Source: Tritrichomonas musculus (taxonomy: Eukaryota > Parabasalia > Tritrichomonadida > Tritrichomonadidae). Taken from it: 64,000 nucleotides of DNA. How positions within the stretch are numbered: position 1 is the stretch's first letter; every line of letters begins with the position of its first letter. The position numbers and the translations under genes are program-made. The notes beneath the pieces are model-generated. The model saw nothing but the letters and a program-made list of their open reading frames with translations. It had not been told where the DNA came from and did not search any database. Positions 1-11,994 of the stretch are shown piece after piece. Location of the stretch: contig JAPFFF010000057.1 of NCBI GenBank assembly GCA_039105265.1, forward strand, positions 620,001-684,000, read 5' to 3'.

Positions 1-465
1 GTGTATTAAAATATTATTGCCATGAAATAACAAAGAAAAATAACATGCATTTCAAGATAAATAACATTTAAATGTAAAAAGGAATTGAATTAAAAACATT
101 AAATAATTGTGAGGAAAGAGAAAAAATAATTCAATTTATGATAGTAAACTCAGAAAATATAATGTATAAACTATTCAATATTTAAATCATTAATATGATT
201 TTAATTTAATAAATATAAAATATTTTCTAAAACTATTAACTAATTATTAATATTTAATTATGGAAATTTTCAAATATTCTTATCCATCAAAATTTTCAAC
301 ATCGATCATAACTGAATACTTATCGCACGGCTCATTAAGAACGATTGCTGACATTTCGTGAAAAACAACTAAAAAAAAAAAAAAAAAAAAAAAGCGCGAA
401 AATGTAAAAATAAATAAAAATAATTAAATAATTAAGTTTTTAGTTAATTTAAAAACTAATCATTA
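1..465. other. AT-rich intergenic DNA at the window edge
   Basis: No convincing reading frame or RNA gene is seen. The stretch is almost entirely A and T and contains a run of 23 A at 371-393. It lies downstream of the protease gene, so it would hold that gene's 3' end signals, but none stands out. Confidence 0.6.
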
Positions 466-3400
466 TTAAAGAAGAGGATTTTTCATTGTTGAAAATTCTT
501 GTGATTTATCTTCATTTTTGTCACCTTTCTTTTTCTTCAAGTATAGAATAATCATAATGATCAACAAAATCAAAAGAACACCACAACATGATCCAAGAAT
601 AATGGCAACTGTGCCAGTACTTAATCCCTTAAAGCCTTTATCTTTGTCACTTTCACTGCCGCCATCGCTATTGCAGTCATCATCAGTGAACACTTCAACG
701 TGGTAGAAAGCGTCATCACGATAATAATTGTTAAAAACTGCTACACAAATCTCTTTGGTACCAAATGGAACTTTAGTTTCCACTTGGCCATTTACGCCAA
801 CTTTTCCGTTAACTTCATATTCGCTCAATGACAAATGGCACTCAGGACTAATCCAAACAGAAGGATAATCCTTAATCGAGCTTTGATAAGCCTTCACTGA
901 AGTAATATTCTTCTTCAATGTAAATTTAATTCGTTTTATTTCCATTGCATTCATCTTAGCATAAAATGATTGTTCATCAACGAGATGATGAACCTTGGTC
1001 TTACAAACTGGTCCAATATAATCCTCTTCACAGAGACAACGATCTGGATGTTTAGGATCAGACTTCGTGCATGGTGCTTTAGATTCCTCAGAGAATGTTA
1101 TGTATTGATTATCAATATCACCTGTTGCTACAACAGCGAATTCTTGATAAAGTTCTTCTTTAGATAATGAAGAATCGAAGAACTTGTTCGAGTAAACATG
1201 AAGAGTATAATCACCTTCCATTATATTGATTTCATCAACAATGATTTTCTCATTCGTTGCCAAATGTTGTGTGTCATCCAGTAAATGGTCACCATGGAAG
1301 ATTTGACCTACTGGTGGGACCAAGTAAATGTCAAGATCTCTTGTCAAAGGAATGGGTGAATCTTCGTGCAACATTGGATCAAGATAAGAGAGAGTAACTT
1401 GTAACTTCTTTGCGGTTGATTTGACATGAATGGTAGCTGAAAGGTGGCCGTTTTCCTTAATCTTTGGTTTGTCTTTTTGCGATGTAATTTGAACTCCAAA
1501 TTCACCTTCAAGTGGCAAAACGCTTGACAAATCAAGAAAGCCGTGACCAAAGACAAGATCTGGCTCCATTTTTCCATGTGGATGATAAGCTGAATTGATG
1601 ACCAATGCTCTTAACGTTGATCCATCTACTTTCGTCTTTTCAATCCATTTTCCTGATTCGAAATATTGGGCAATCAAAGCAGCTCCGCCAGAAACAATTG
1701 GTGTAGCCATTGAAGTTCCTGTTTTCAAGCAAAGACCGCAATCCAAAAAGTTATCGCAATGATGGTCATCACCACTGCTTCCTTCGTAAGAAGAAGCACT
1801 TACAATGTAGTCACCTGGTGCCATCACTTCGGGCTTCATAATACCGTGATTTCCTGGGCCGATTGATGATTTCAATCCTCTTTCCATTGGACTTGGGTTG
1901 TCTACCAAAACCTCGTAGACAATGGCTACTTTTTCTTTAGTTCTGATAAGTTCTTCAACAGCAGAAGCATTGTCTGCTACAACTAATCCATCCATGTCAT
2001 AACTGTTTGTGCACTTGTCAATATAATCAGATGCTTCACCCATTGAATCGCCAAACATCAGTACAACATGATGACCGTCAACATTCTGGCAGGCTTCTTT
2101 AACTGATTCATCATCAGTCTTTCTAGTGTCGATGGCGACGATTGATGATTCTCCTTTCTTCGTGCCAATGAAATCGGCGACTTCATAGAACTTGATCATT
2201 GAAAAAGTGAACAAATTAACAATGAAATCTGGACGCTCAATCGAGTGAAGAGTGTATTGATTGTAGCCGATGAAAATAGGATTGTTCGAATATGCAACGG
2301 TTAGAACATTCTTCGATCCTGCAGGGTCATAAATGGTGTAGCCAATTTCGCCTTCTCCACTGTTTCCGGCTGCAAAAACGATCAGACTTTGTGGATTTCG
2401 TTGAGCAAGTGAACCGTACTCGTGATTGAGATTGTTCACAAATAATGCATCGTCGCCCCAGCTGTTGCTAGAGATACGTGAGTTGTGATCATTCATCACC
2501 TTTTCAAGGTCAAGTCCTGTCGTTTCTCCCCAAAGGCCTGCATAGATAATCTTTGCGTCTGGCGCGCTTCCATCGAACATATGATTGATCGAATGATTGT
2601 CACGATGAACAAGACTTTTGCCTGCCATTGTGCCTGAAGTATGTGTGCCGTGGTTGTCTTGCTTGATATCTTTCTTCCACGTTTCTTTATTAGTTTTTGA
2701 ATTGTAGTACAGAATTTTTCTATGGTTTGGCATTTCTTTATTGAATTCAACTTCAACGTTATCGTCACGAAACATCGGATGACGATAGTCTATCGGCTCG
2801 TCGATAATGGTCAAAATTTGACCTTCGCCAGTAAGTCCGTGGTTGTGAACATACCTGTCAAATTTGTATAGGTTCAAATAACCGCCGCGGGTCAGTGGTT
2901 GATCGAATTTTTGTGTAAGGCCGATATTCAGAATATTTGAAGAGGTCGGCTTTTTGTATGCTGTAACGATTTGAACTGCGGGTATCGTTGAAATAATTTC
3001 GGTTACTTTTCGCTTTTTCTGAAGAATCTGATCGGCGGTCCTTTGGCGGGTTTTATCGATTTTTACTATGTACGAATCTGAACTGATTTTTTGGTCAATT
3101 GAAAATTGACCTTTGGAAGGTGAAAGTTCATAGCCAGGAGCAGTTTTGACGTATAGGTAATCCGTCTCGTTTAAAAATTCTGTCTTGTCAATTTTTTCTG
3201 AAGATTCTAATATCTTGATAAGGCAATATTTGGATATTTCTTCGATTTGCTTGTTAGATAAGTAAAGGATAAAAGTATTTTTGACAATTTGGTCAGTAGG
3301 GAGAATTCGAACATGTTCTTGTAATTTTGAAAGAGAATTATTTAAAACATGAACATAATACCATTGTTTGGAATCTTCGTCTGCTTTGGCAGATTTATGT

Positions 3401-3588
3401 AAACCAAATAAAGATGAAAAACTTATTTTGTTTTTGTTGGTAGTAGAATCTGCTCTCGATAGAGTGAATTCTTTTTTATTGCTTGTAACAAAGCTAAAGG
3501 AGTTATAAATGCTGCCGGTATTTGTGGCTTTCGCATCATGAGAAAAGGCAAGTTTGAGATAAAATAAAAATATAATAGTAAAATGCAT
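466..3588 (-). CDS. Subtilisin-like serine protease (S8), membrane anchored
   Basis: A 1040-residue S8 protease. The frame is open to a TTG at 3597, but the first ATG is at 3588 and opens a clear signal peptide (MHFTIIFLFYLKLAFS), so I start there. The catalytic triad is visible: Asp263 in IIDEPIDYRHP, His313 in DNHGTHTSG, Ser626 in GTSMATP, with the oxyanion Asn in AAGNSG. The usual DTG around the Asp is DEP here. After the catalytic domain come a beta-sandwich of the kind that follows S8 domains (LQVTLSYLDP), an EGF-like Cys cluster (CLCEEDYIGPVC), then one transmembrane helix (AIILGSCCGVLLILLIIMII) and a short basic cytoplasmic tail. It is therefore probably a type I surface or endosomal protease. 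Residues 20-200 would form a propeptide. The triad is complete, so it looks active. Confidence 0.92.
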   Translation of the reverse strand: MHFTIIFLFYLKLAFSHDAKATNTGSIYNSFSFVTSNKKEFTLSRADSTTNKNKISFSSLFGLHKSAKADEDSKQWYYVHVLNNSLSKLQEHVRILPTDQIVKNTFILYLSNKQIEEISKYCLIKILESSEKIDKTEFLNETDYLYVKTAPGYELSPSKGQFSIDQKISSDSYIVKIDKTRQRTADQILQKKRKVTEIISTIPAVQIVTAYKKPTSSNILNIGLTQKFDQPLTRGGYLNLYKFDRYVHNHGLTGEGQILTIIDEPIDYRHPMFRDDNVEVEFNKEMPNHRKILYYNSKTNKETWKKDIKQDNHGTHTSGTMAGKSLVHRDNHSINHMFDGSAPDAKIIYAGLWGETTGLDLEKVMNDHNSRISSNSWGDDALFVNNLNHEYGSLAQRNPQSLIVFAAGNSGEGEIGYTIYDPAGSKNVLTVAYSNNPIFIGYNQYTLHSIERPDFIVNLFTFSMIKFYEVADFIGTKKGESSIVAIDTRKTDDESVKEACQNVDGHHVVLMFGDSMGEASDYIDKCTNSYDMDGLVVADNASAVEELIRTKEKVAIVYEVLVDNPSPMERGLKSSIGPGNHGIMKPEVMAPGDYIVSASSYEGSSGDDHHCDNFLDCGLCLKTGTSMATPIVSGGAALIAQYFESGKWIEKTKVDGSTLRALVINSAYHPHGKMEPDLVFGHGFLDLSSVLPLEGEFGVQITSQKDKPKIKENGHLSATIHVKSTAKKLQVTLSYLDPMLHEDSPIPLTRDLDIYLVPPVGQIFHGDHLLDDTQHLATNEKIIVDEINIMEGDYTLHVYSNKFFDSSLSKEELYQEFAVVATGDIDNQYITFSEESKAPCTKSDPKHPDRCLCEEDYIGPVCKTKVHHLVDEQSFYAKMNAMEIKRIKFTLKKNITSVKAYQSSIKDYPSVWISPECHLSLSEYEVNGKVGVNGQVETKVPFGTKEICVAVFNNYYRDDAFYHVEVFTDDDCNSDGGSESDKDKGFKGLSTGTVAIILGSCCGVLLILLIIMIILYLKKKKGDKNEDKSQEFSTMKNPLL

Positions 3589-4206
3589 CGATTTCAAGCT
3601 TAAAAATTTTTAATGTATAAAAGTTATTAAGCTTTTTATTACAATTATTTTCTCAATTTTTTTTAAGAAAACTCATTGAAAATATATATATTTCAATAAA
3701 ACCGATTGTCTTATTTGCGGTTATGATTATTCATTATCAGATTTTTTTTTCTCACAAATCATTTTTCCTTTATTGAGCATAACTGTGTAATATATCATAT
3801 ATTAAATCATATTTTGGATATATGAAAGCATAATACTATGTTTTTGAAAATAATAAATTTGAATGATAAATTTGTGAGCATTCAAATTTTTATATAATAT
3901 ATAATCATTTTATCACAGTTATTTTCCTAAAAAGATTAAATTGATTCGTATTTTTAAGAATAATAGAAGAAATTATTATTTAAAATTCTTAAATAATAGT
4001 CAAAAATTTAATTCATTACAATATTATAAGATAAACTTATAAAATTTATCTGATTTATCTTTAAAAAAAAAAAAATTCATTTTTGGATTCTGAATACTAT
4101 ATTAATTGAAATATTTTAGATTTGAGCGAAAAATCAATTATATTTGCGAGACAATAATATTATTTAATGTATATTATAATATCATACAAATATTTTCGAT
4201 TTCATA
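3589..4206. other. AT-rich intergenic spacer
   Basis: No gene is seen. It is the 5' side of the protease gene, and no clear initiator-type TCA motif was found directly before the ATG at 3588. Confidence 0.5.
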
Positions 4207-4208
4207 TA

Positions 4209-4916
4209 GTGTTCCAAAAAAAGATTGATAGGAAATATATTCAATACCTGATCTCACTATTCAATTTCAAATTTTTTGTTTCTGAAAAATATTTTACATT
4301 CTCAGAAAAAAATACGGTTTAAATCAATCTTTTTTTGGCAATTCAAAAAGTGGTTTTTTTATTAAAATCTAAACTAATTTCTCCTGTGAATTATGCAACC
4401 TTTTCCTTCCAGATCCAAGTTTTAAAGCATATTTCTTCCTTGTGCAGTTGTTTGCTTCATTTTAACTATTTATATTGAAAAATAAAGAAATTCTGTTTTT
4501 ATGTTAAGCTCGGATTTTTCCAAAAAAGTAATTCACCACTACACTTACATAATATTCGGTATGAATCCTAAGTTTCTGAGGTATTCTTTGTTGATTTTTG
4601 AACGATATTTTTCCTTGAATCTATTTGGTAGCTGCTTTCATGCAATTGACACTCTCTGGTTGTTTTTATGTCGTTTGAGTTTATATTCCTCGTCTTAAAT
4701 TGTATCTACGGTTGATATTTTTTGGAAGAACATCCGTTTCAATGCCGATATTTTTTTCTCAAAAATGCAATTTTATTGAATTGGAAAAGAAAATTCTGAG
4801 AATTGGAAAATTCTCTCAATTATTATTGAATGATCTAATTGAGAAAAAATTCTCAATTTTTGGTATGTTGTTCGTTATTTTCTCTCAATTTTCCTATCAA
4901 TCTTTTTTTGGACGAC
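4209..4916. mobile_element. Tc1/mariner-like non-autonomous element, 708 bp
   Basis: The ends are inverted repeats: GTGTTCCAAAAAAAGATTGA at the left against GTCGTCCAAAAAAAGATTGA read inward from the right, and the match continues to 27 bases (25 identical). Both ends are flanked by TA (4207-4208 and 4917-4918), the target duplication of Tc1/mariner elements. A further inverted copy of the CCAAAAAAAGATTGAT core lies at about 4321-4338, so a smaller fold-back of about 130 bp is nested at the left end. On the minus strand inside (about 4380-4460) a short stretch reads like the start of a Tc1-type transposase with an early stop. It is probably a dead or non-autonomous copy. Confidence 0.6.
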
Positions 4917-4921
4917 TATAG

Positions 4922-6414
4922 AATAAATTTAAAAATAAAATATTTGTGTTTTAATCATATCTTATAATATATTTCATAAAACATATATTAAATCAATAAT
5001 ATAATAATTTATATCAGATATAATTAATATATATGAAAAGTAAAATCGATATATATCTATTATTTATTATATTATTTAATTAATATTTTTATTTTATTTC
5101 TCTTTTAATAATTCAATGATTATATTTATACAAAAAGTTGTATCTCTTTTTGTTTTCAAAGCATAGTTTTTTTTTTCAATTAAATTTTATTAGGTTATTG
5201 TTAAATGTTTATATTGGAAATTTTATTGATATTCCAAATAAAAAATAATATTTTTATTAATTGTATATTTTAAACTTCCAAAATTCATTTTTCAAATTAA
5301 AAATTGATAAAAAAAAAATCATTTCCAAAAATTACTGGCTCAAACGATTTTTTTTCTAGGGCACAGAAAAGTGCTAAGAAAATTTATTATTCGGGTAACG
5401 TATTTTGCTTGAAACGAGATTCTAGCACTTCATCGGGCGGAGACCGTTTATTTGATATTTTTTTTTTTCGAGATTTTCTCTCAAACGCTTTGAAAAAGTT
5501 TTAAAACACAATTTTTTCTCTTTTTTCCGAAATTTTATTTCAGAAATTTTAATGGAGTAAAATGACATAAATATAAATAATGTAAAAAAGAAATATTTAT
5601 TATAATAAAGTATAGTTTTTTCAAAGCCTTTTTAGCTTTTTTTGGGAATGATGCAAAATCAAACAGCTGGGCAATAAAAACTCTGTGACTTATTACTATT
5701 GTTGAAATATATGTGTTACAATGGCTTCAATTCTTTTTAATTTTCGTTATAAAGGAGCAGAATCGTTGCATAAAGCACATTTTGATGGCTAATTTGAACT
5801 TGAAAAACGTTCACTATATAAATATTAAATGGCAAAGAATATCAAATGTGGGATAGCTGTCAATCTTTCAGTCCCCTATATCAGCTTGTTTCTAACCAAT
5901 TGATGCTGTTTTCCGAAAATAATAGTGAAATAACATACCGTGGGCTTCATAGAATCAATAAAAATAATTATAAACAGCAATTATGTAAACGATTAAAAAA
6001 TATTCAAAAAATTGAGAGGAAAATCTCGGAAAAAAAGGCATTTTTCGATCTATCGTTTATTTGCCCGAGATTGCCCGGGCTGCCCTTTTGGTGTCCCTGC
6101 CTTTATGTTTAAAATATTCTTCGGAAAGTAAAACTTTTGAGCTTTATTATATTTGTGATAAAGAATATGATTGAATATAGATTCTGTAAAGAAAATTCAT
6201 AAGATAGATATAAGCACACATCTACACGAAAAAATTGAAACATGATATTGCTAGTTCATCTCCTTCCAAAAAGAATGATGATGATAATTTTTCTTTGAAA
6301 TTTTTAATATTTTGATCATTGTCCAACACAAAAAAGGACTCTTCTTTGACATTTTGAGCAATTTTCATTATAAATATATATATATATAATTGGTTAACAT
6401 GTTAACTTTTTTTT
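4922..6414. other. AT-rich intergenic DNA
   Basis: Short open frames here (for example 5846-6112) have no recognisable domain or start context and I do not call them genes. A small GC-richer patch with GCCCGAGATTGCCCGGGC lies near 6062-6079. It can form a short stem and resembles other GC islands in this window. Confidence 0.5.
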
Positions 6415-7440
6415 TTATTGATTACTAATTAAAGGTTCATTGATTGTCTCATTGGTGCCATTAATGATTTCTTTATCTGATTCGTTTCTGACCACCAAGT
6501 ACAAACCAATAAGAAATACAATTAAAGATATTAATTGTATAATTGCAAAAATCAAAAGAAAAGTTGTATTTTTAATAAATTCTTTCAACATTTTGTGAGC
6601 AAAACAGCCACTATAAATTGATATATGATAAAAGTTGCATCCATAAATGATGAACAAGTATCTTCGAATTGGTTTGTCGAAGAATCTTTGGATAAATTTT
6701 CCTCTCCAGCAGGTACAAGCATAAATTGAGTTTATAATGATGAATAAAACCTGGAAAGAGCCTGTTAAAAGGATTGCTATACTGAATGAGATAATGTAGA
6801 TATAAAAATAATTATTATCACCTTTGTTGGTAAAATACAAATAAGCTATGTTTCCACATTGCAAAAATGTAAATAAATAAAGCATAAATAAAGAAACGCA
6901 TAAAATTGTTTTTTGAGGATCTCTTAGATAATCTTGGTAATAATTTTGGTTTTGGCTTTCAGCTATTTCTTTATCAGAAGGGTTCTTGTATGCAATCGTT
7001 AGGCCAACAAAAAAAATTATAATTGAAAAGAGAAGCAATGCTAATAAAATAATATAATAAACTTCGTATGAATCATCAAAAATAAGCATACCAGGTAAAA
7101 GATATTTGAAATATTCTATTAATGTAATACACACTAATCCTTGTAAAAGAATTGAAGTATGAAATGAGATGATTACGAAAAAGAGTAGAAATCTTCTTAA
7201 ATATGTTTTCAATAAATGTTGAAAAAAGCATCCATGCCAGCATGTCATCGCTAATATGCCATAAATAATCAGGCAAAAAAACATAATGCAAATTATAATT
7301 AAAGTAGATAAATAATCAAAAAATAATTGGCGTGAAACAAATATAAGAACTAGTATGCCAATATCACTTCCGATAAATCCTAATAAAGAAGCTAAAAAAA
7401 AGTAGTTCTGTGGAGAACGAACAAAATCTTGAGGAATCAT
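6415..7440 (-). CDS. Multi-pass membrane protein of two similar four-helix halves
   Basis: A 341-residue, very hydrophobic protein. The frame is open to a GTG at 7488, but the first ATG is at 7440 (MIPQDFVRSP). About eight transmembrane helices are seen. The two halves resemble each other: half one has a CWHGCFFQHLLKTYLRRFLL segment and ends LTIAYKNPSDKEI; half two has CWRGKFIQRFFDKPIRRYL and ends LYLVVRNESDKEI. This suggests an internal duplication of a four-helix module with conserved basic RR and CW positions. I do not recognise the family. A transporter-like or receptor-like role is possible but nothing in the sequence fixes it. No signal peptide is needed because the first helix starts near residue 15. 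Confidence 0.75.
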   Translation of the reverse strand: MIPQDFVRSPQNYFFLASLLGFIGSDIGILVLIFVSRQLFFDYLSTLIIICIMFFCLIIYGILAMTCWHGCFFQHLLKTYLRRFLLFFVIISFHTSILLQGLVCITLIEYFKYLLPGMLIFDDSYEVYYIILLALLLFSIIIFFVGLTIAYKNPSDKEIAESQNQNYYQDYLRDPQKTILCVSLFMLYLFTFLQCGNIAYLYFTNKGDNNYFYIYIISFSIAILLTGSFQVLFIIINSIYACTCWRGKFIQRFFDKPIRRYLFIIYGCNFYHISIYSGCFAHKMLKEFIKNTTFLLIFAIIQLISLIVFLIGLYLVVRNESDKEIINGTNETINEPLISNQ

Positions 7441-8148
7441 AAAATAGTAAAATGTATCAAAATTTGAATAGTAAGTGAACCGAAACACTATTAATAAAAC
7501 TGTTATTTCTTCATTAAAAATCCTATAAATTCTATTATATTTATACTTTTATACATAATGTATTTCATTAAACATAAATATTAATTTAATACAATATTAT
7601 TCATTTTACATTATGAGAAATATGATTTATTTAAGAGCTTATTAAACTAACCTAGTCAATTTGTAACCATTCAAAAAGTTATTAATAAAAAGCTATTTTT
7701 CATGAAAGAAACATAAAAGAAAAAGATTCCGAAGACATAATTATACTCAATACATAACTACAGTGCAAAATTAGAGGAATGACTTTAAAATCTACCTTTA
7801 AGAAAAAACAATTTAATATTATTTTAAAAATATTGTAACCATATTATTGTTAATAATTGACGATTAAATATAATTCAAATTTCACTGAAATGGAAAGATA
7901 TAATCAGAATCGATTCTGATGTAAATAAGCAGAAATATCTCAAAGCAAGTTCGGTAAACAATTTCCAACTCTCATTTTCACAAAATGTTTTTTTTTTTCA
8001 AATATATAGCCTCAAAAAATAATTTTTTAAATGATTATTTTTAATTAAAAAATTGATCGTTATATAGCATTTTTGAATTGAAAATAATCGATAAAAATGA
8101 AGAAATATTTTGAAAAAAAAAAAAATCCACTTTTTTAACAAAAAAAAG
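7441..8148. other. AT-rich intergenic spacer
   Basis: Nothing recognisable was found. It separates the membrane protein gene from a Maverick-derived fossil. Confidence 0.5.
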
Positions 8149-9501
8149 TTATAAAAAAAAACATACCTTTAAGCTTACCCTTAAAAAAAGAAAAGATAAA
8201 GATAGAAAAGTATTCAATTTTAAAATCTGACACAATACTGAAGTTCCATTAAAGTTATCAATAATATTCTTTGCTTCTTTAGTTAAATGTGTTGTATAAG
8301 GATGTCCATGTTCTTCACATAAAAGCATTTTTGCTTTAGATGTTCTATGAAATAGTTTGCGTTTCAAAAGAGTCTTATCTAAACAAATTGATAAGAAACG
8401 ATACCAGCATAACTTATCATCCTCATTGTCTGCTATAATGAGTCTTGATTTAACAAATTCTTCTGGTAAGTGCTCAATCTTTCCTGTGACTTTGACTAGT
8501 CGTGAAACATTAAATGCAATCGATGAAACAATAGTTAATTTAACAGATGATTCACTTACATTGTAATTATGCAAAACTGATTCAATATATAGCTTAACTC
8601 TTTCTAAATCTTGGGGTAATTGAATAATAATTGGAATGTTTCCAAGATATTCATTTCGACAAGTATTTGAAAAATTGATTGTTCTTGCGTCATATTCATA
8701 TCTAATGACATCACCATTATTACTATTAACTGGTAACTCGAATATTCCTGATAATTCAAAAGTTAACTTAAATGGCTTTCTTTCTTGTTTGAATACAGTA
8801 TTTGTGAGGTAATTGAATATGTCTTCTAATGTTGATATTCTATTTAAATAATATACAACAATTGGGTCATCTGTTTTTTGAACTTTAACGGTTTCTTCAG
8901 GATATTTCTTTCTATGATTTTGAAGCAAACGCAATGCCTGTTCTCTATCATGAGGTTCATTAACAATTAAATATTCCTCATCTTTACTTTTAAAATCATG
9001 ACCATATTGTTTAATAAATTCAATGTATTGTTCATTCTGTCCTTCAAATAATTTTTGTGCATATGGTTTTAAAGGTTTCATAATTTGGGGTGGTAGTGGC
9101 CTTAATAATGGAGGATTATTAATCAATTCATTAAGGAGTTGCTTATATTTTGAATTGTGTGGAATTACATAATGTTTGATTAATGGTTGTGGTTGAATTT
9201 TGAATAAATCGCTAATTGCTTCATTTTCTTTGTATTCTGGGTTGTCAACATATCTTTTTAATGGTTTTGGTGGTGGTAATGATAATCCTTTAGCGAACCA
9301 ATAAATGTTATCATAATTGTCTTCACCATCATATTTTGCATTTGACAAATATTCATTAATATAATCAATCAATTCATAGCGCAACATTACTTCATTGCTA
9401 CCAACAGCTTTTAGCCACGTTTCTAACGAAGTGTGCTTCTTTTCAAAGATATTCAATAACTCAACTAATTTTGAAATCTCAGTATTTTCAAGATTTGACA
9501 T
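8149..9501 (-). mobile_element. Maverick/Polinton fossil: DNA polymerase B N-terminal region
   Basis: A single reading frame whose middle and end resemble the N-terminal part of the protein-primed type B DNA polymerase of Polinton/Maverick elements. The clearest block is a hydrophobic strand followed by ADNEDDKLCWYR, then a Lys/Arg-rich stretch and KAMLLCEEHG, which matches the layout of the polymerase N-terminus (an N-D-D-x-L/I-C motif, then a basic helix ending near L-C-x-x-A/H-G). Proline-rich segments precede it. The catalytic exonuclease and polymerase parts are not recognised here, nor are integrase, ATPase or capsid genes, so I regard it as a broken, isolated remnant. No terminal repeats were found nearby. 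The assignment rests on motif recall and is moderate. Confidence 0.5.
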
Positions 9502-10163
9502 TTGATTGTGAGAAAAATTTCGATTTGTATTTATTTTGATATTTCTTAAATTCAGTGACTAAACCAGAGGTTGAGCCAGATAAACAAAGTTCATTAGTGG
9601 GTCCAGTTCCTGTTTGCATCTATATATCAATACTTGAGTTTTTGGATAAATTATTAAGTTAATCGAAATTTATGAAAACGATAATTAAATAGATGAGAAA
9701 TACTCATTCAATTGTGTCAAAAATGATGGTCAAAAATTGGTCAACTGACTGAGTTTTCAGGTCTGTGGGACAATGAAATTTATCTTGTACCCAGACGCGT
9801 CTCTATATCACTACTAGTCCCGAGTCCACAAAAAGTCCATGAAAAGTGCATTTGTCCCGGACTTTTAACAAGTCTATTCCACGTTTTTTGAAAAAAAGCC
9901 ATAAAAGAAAAGGTATTTTAATTTAATTAATATTTCAATAAAATGGGTTAATTATGTAGATATTTTTTATAATCTTATTTTTAAAAAATTGCAATTTTTT
10001 ACCATAGAAACAAAGAAAAGAAAAAACTATTTTTTTTTATTTTGATCGTTTAGGACAAATATCAAGGTCATTTAACTTTTTCATAGTATATTACCATTGA
10101 AACTTCAATTCTATGAGTTTTATCAATATTGTATGGTTTACGAAAAAATAGGAGACTACCGCC
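9502..10163. other. Intergenic DNA beside the Maverick fossil
   Basis: No gene is seen. Around 9760-9890 the DNA is less AT-rich and carries short related words (GTCCCGAGTCC, GTCCCGGACTT) that could pair, but I cannot name an RNA. Confidence 0.4.
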
Positions 10164-10745
10164 TTAAATAATGAGTTTTTTTTAGATTTTTTGATTTATT
10201 TAAGCATAAAATAAAAATTCGTCTCGGCCATTTTTTTTATTTTAAATAAATTCACATATTTCACTCTAGATGATTGATATCTCAACTTCCACGCAAGATT
10301 AAAATATTTTGTCAGGCCAAAACTAATATTTTTCGATGTTAATTATTATATATATGACACAATGTTGTATCTTTCTAATTCATCGAAATGTAGATTATTG
10401 ATTCATTAAGATTACATATTCTTCCAAAACGCATATGCAAATAATGAGCATCATTATTCATAGTATTGCTTTGTAGTAATTAAAAAAGAATAAGTATTTT
10501 ATATTTTGAGAAAAAGTTAAAAAAAGAAAAGATAAAGATATGAAAGTATTCAATTTTAAAATCTGACACAATTTATTAAATAATGAGTTTTTTTTAGATT
10601 TTTTGATTTATTTAAGCATAAAATAAAAATTCGTCTCGGCCATTTTTTTTATTTTAAATAAATTCACATATTTCACTCTAGATGATTGATATCTCAACTT
10701 TCACGAAAGATAAAAACATTTTGTCAGGCCAAAACTAATATTTTT
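10164..10745 (+). repeat. Direct repeat pair, about 170 bp each
   Basis: The block at 10164-10333 recurs at 10576-10745 in the same orientation with a handful of differences. Both copies start at TTAAATAATGAG and run to GTCAGGCCAAAACTAATA. Between them, at about 10510-10572, lies a copy of the sequence found at about 8180-8240 (the AAGAAAAGATAAAGATA...CTGACACAAT stretch). The second repeat therefore abuts a piece copied from the Maverick fossil. Confidence 0.75.
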
Positions 10746-11994
10746 TAGTATTAATTACTATACATTCGAAATAATATTGTATCATTTAAATTCTTTGAGA
10801 TGAAGATTATTGATTCACTAAGATTCCATTTATCAAAAAAATATAAATACTTGCAATAATTTTTTTATTAATATAAACCAAGCAAACACTCCGAAATGCT
10901 TATAAAGCTTTTTATGCTCCAAAAATTGATTTAAAAATTTTTTTTACATCTTCATAATAAATTGAATATAAATTATTTTTAATCTTTCAAAATTGAATAA
11001 CGAATAAAATTAATAAAATTATCAAATTTTGACTGAAGTTTGTTCAAAGCTTACCCTTAAGCAAAAATAAGATGTTGTATACATAACCAAATTGTTGTTT
11101 TTATATTTTTAAATAATCATTGATGATCATGTTCTGAATTATTCCATCATTTCTATTTCTCTTCATAGAAGTTCGATTTTTAAAAAATAAATGGTGAATC
11201 AGACATAACTCAGAGAGGTAATTAAGATTCTTTGAAGAATGGGAAAATCGCGACGTACAATCTTTCAATATGTAAAAAATTAAAATTAAATAGTTTATGA
11301 TAAATATTTTCTCAGAATTTTATCTTTTCTCAGAATTATTTGAATAAAAACTCTTTTTAGTTTTATCAAATATTTGAGAAGAAAAATGAACTTTTCTGAG
11401 ATATTCTCTTTCAATTATTTTCAATGCACACAAAAAAACTCTTTTTTTTTTTTTTATTTTACTGGAAAATCAAAGTACTGAGGCATATTTGAAAATAAAA
11501 ACATATACTTTCAAGGACAAACAAATGAATTGTTTCTAGAAAATTCACATTTATGAAATTTCTAACCATATCTAATAATACAAAATGCAGTTATAAATAA
11601 TAGTTTTTCCATGAAAATTGCACAAAAATACTATTATCAAATAAAAATAAACCACAGTTACTATACAGGTTTTTAAATAAAGATCAAAATTTATAATTGA
11701 ATGTACATAAAAGAACAGAATAAATATTTTGAAAAAGGATAATAATGAAAAAAATTGATTTTTACGATTTTAATCAGCTGTATATGCAAAATTCATATGA
11801 TTTAAATTGTATTATTTAAAATGATTGATGAAAATATTGGTTAAATAAAATTTAATTTCGTATATTAAAATATGATTTAAATTCCTCATTTCGATTGTTT
11901 AATCTAAATTAAATAACCTTTGAAAAAAATCATAAATGTTTACTCTAAATATTAGTTCACAGTTTTTTATTTTTTCCGAAATACTTTACTCTTT
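10746..11994. other. AT-rich intergenic DNA
   Basis: No gene or RNA is seen. Long A and T runs only. Confidence 0.5.

Noticed and set aside
5846-6112. 88-codon plus-strand frame
   Set aside because: No recognisable domain, odd composition and no start context; likely chance.
8149-8200. GTATGT-like 5' splice site at the end of the Maverick fossil frame
   Set aside because: No matching trichomonad 3' splice signal (ACTAACACACAG-like) was seen downstream on the minus strand.
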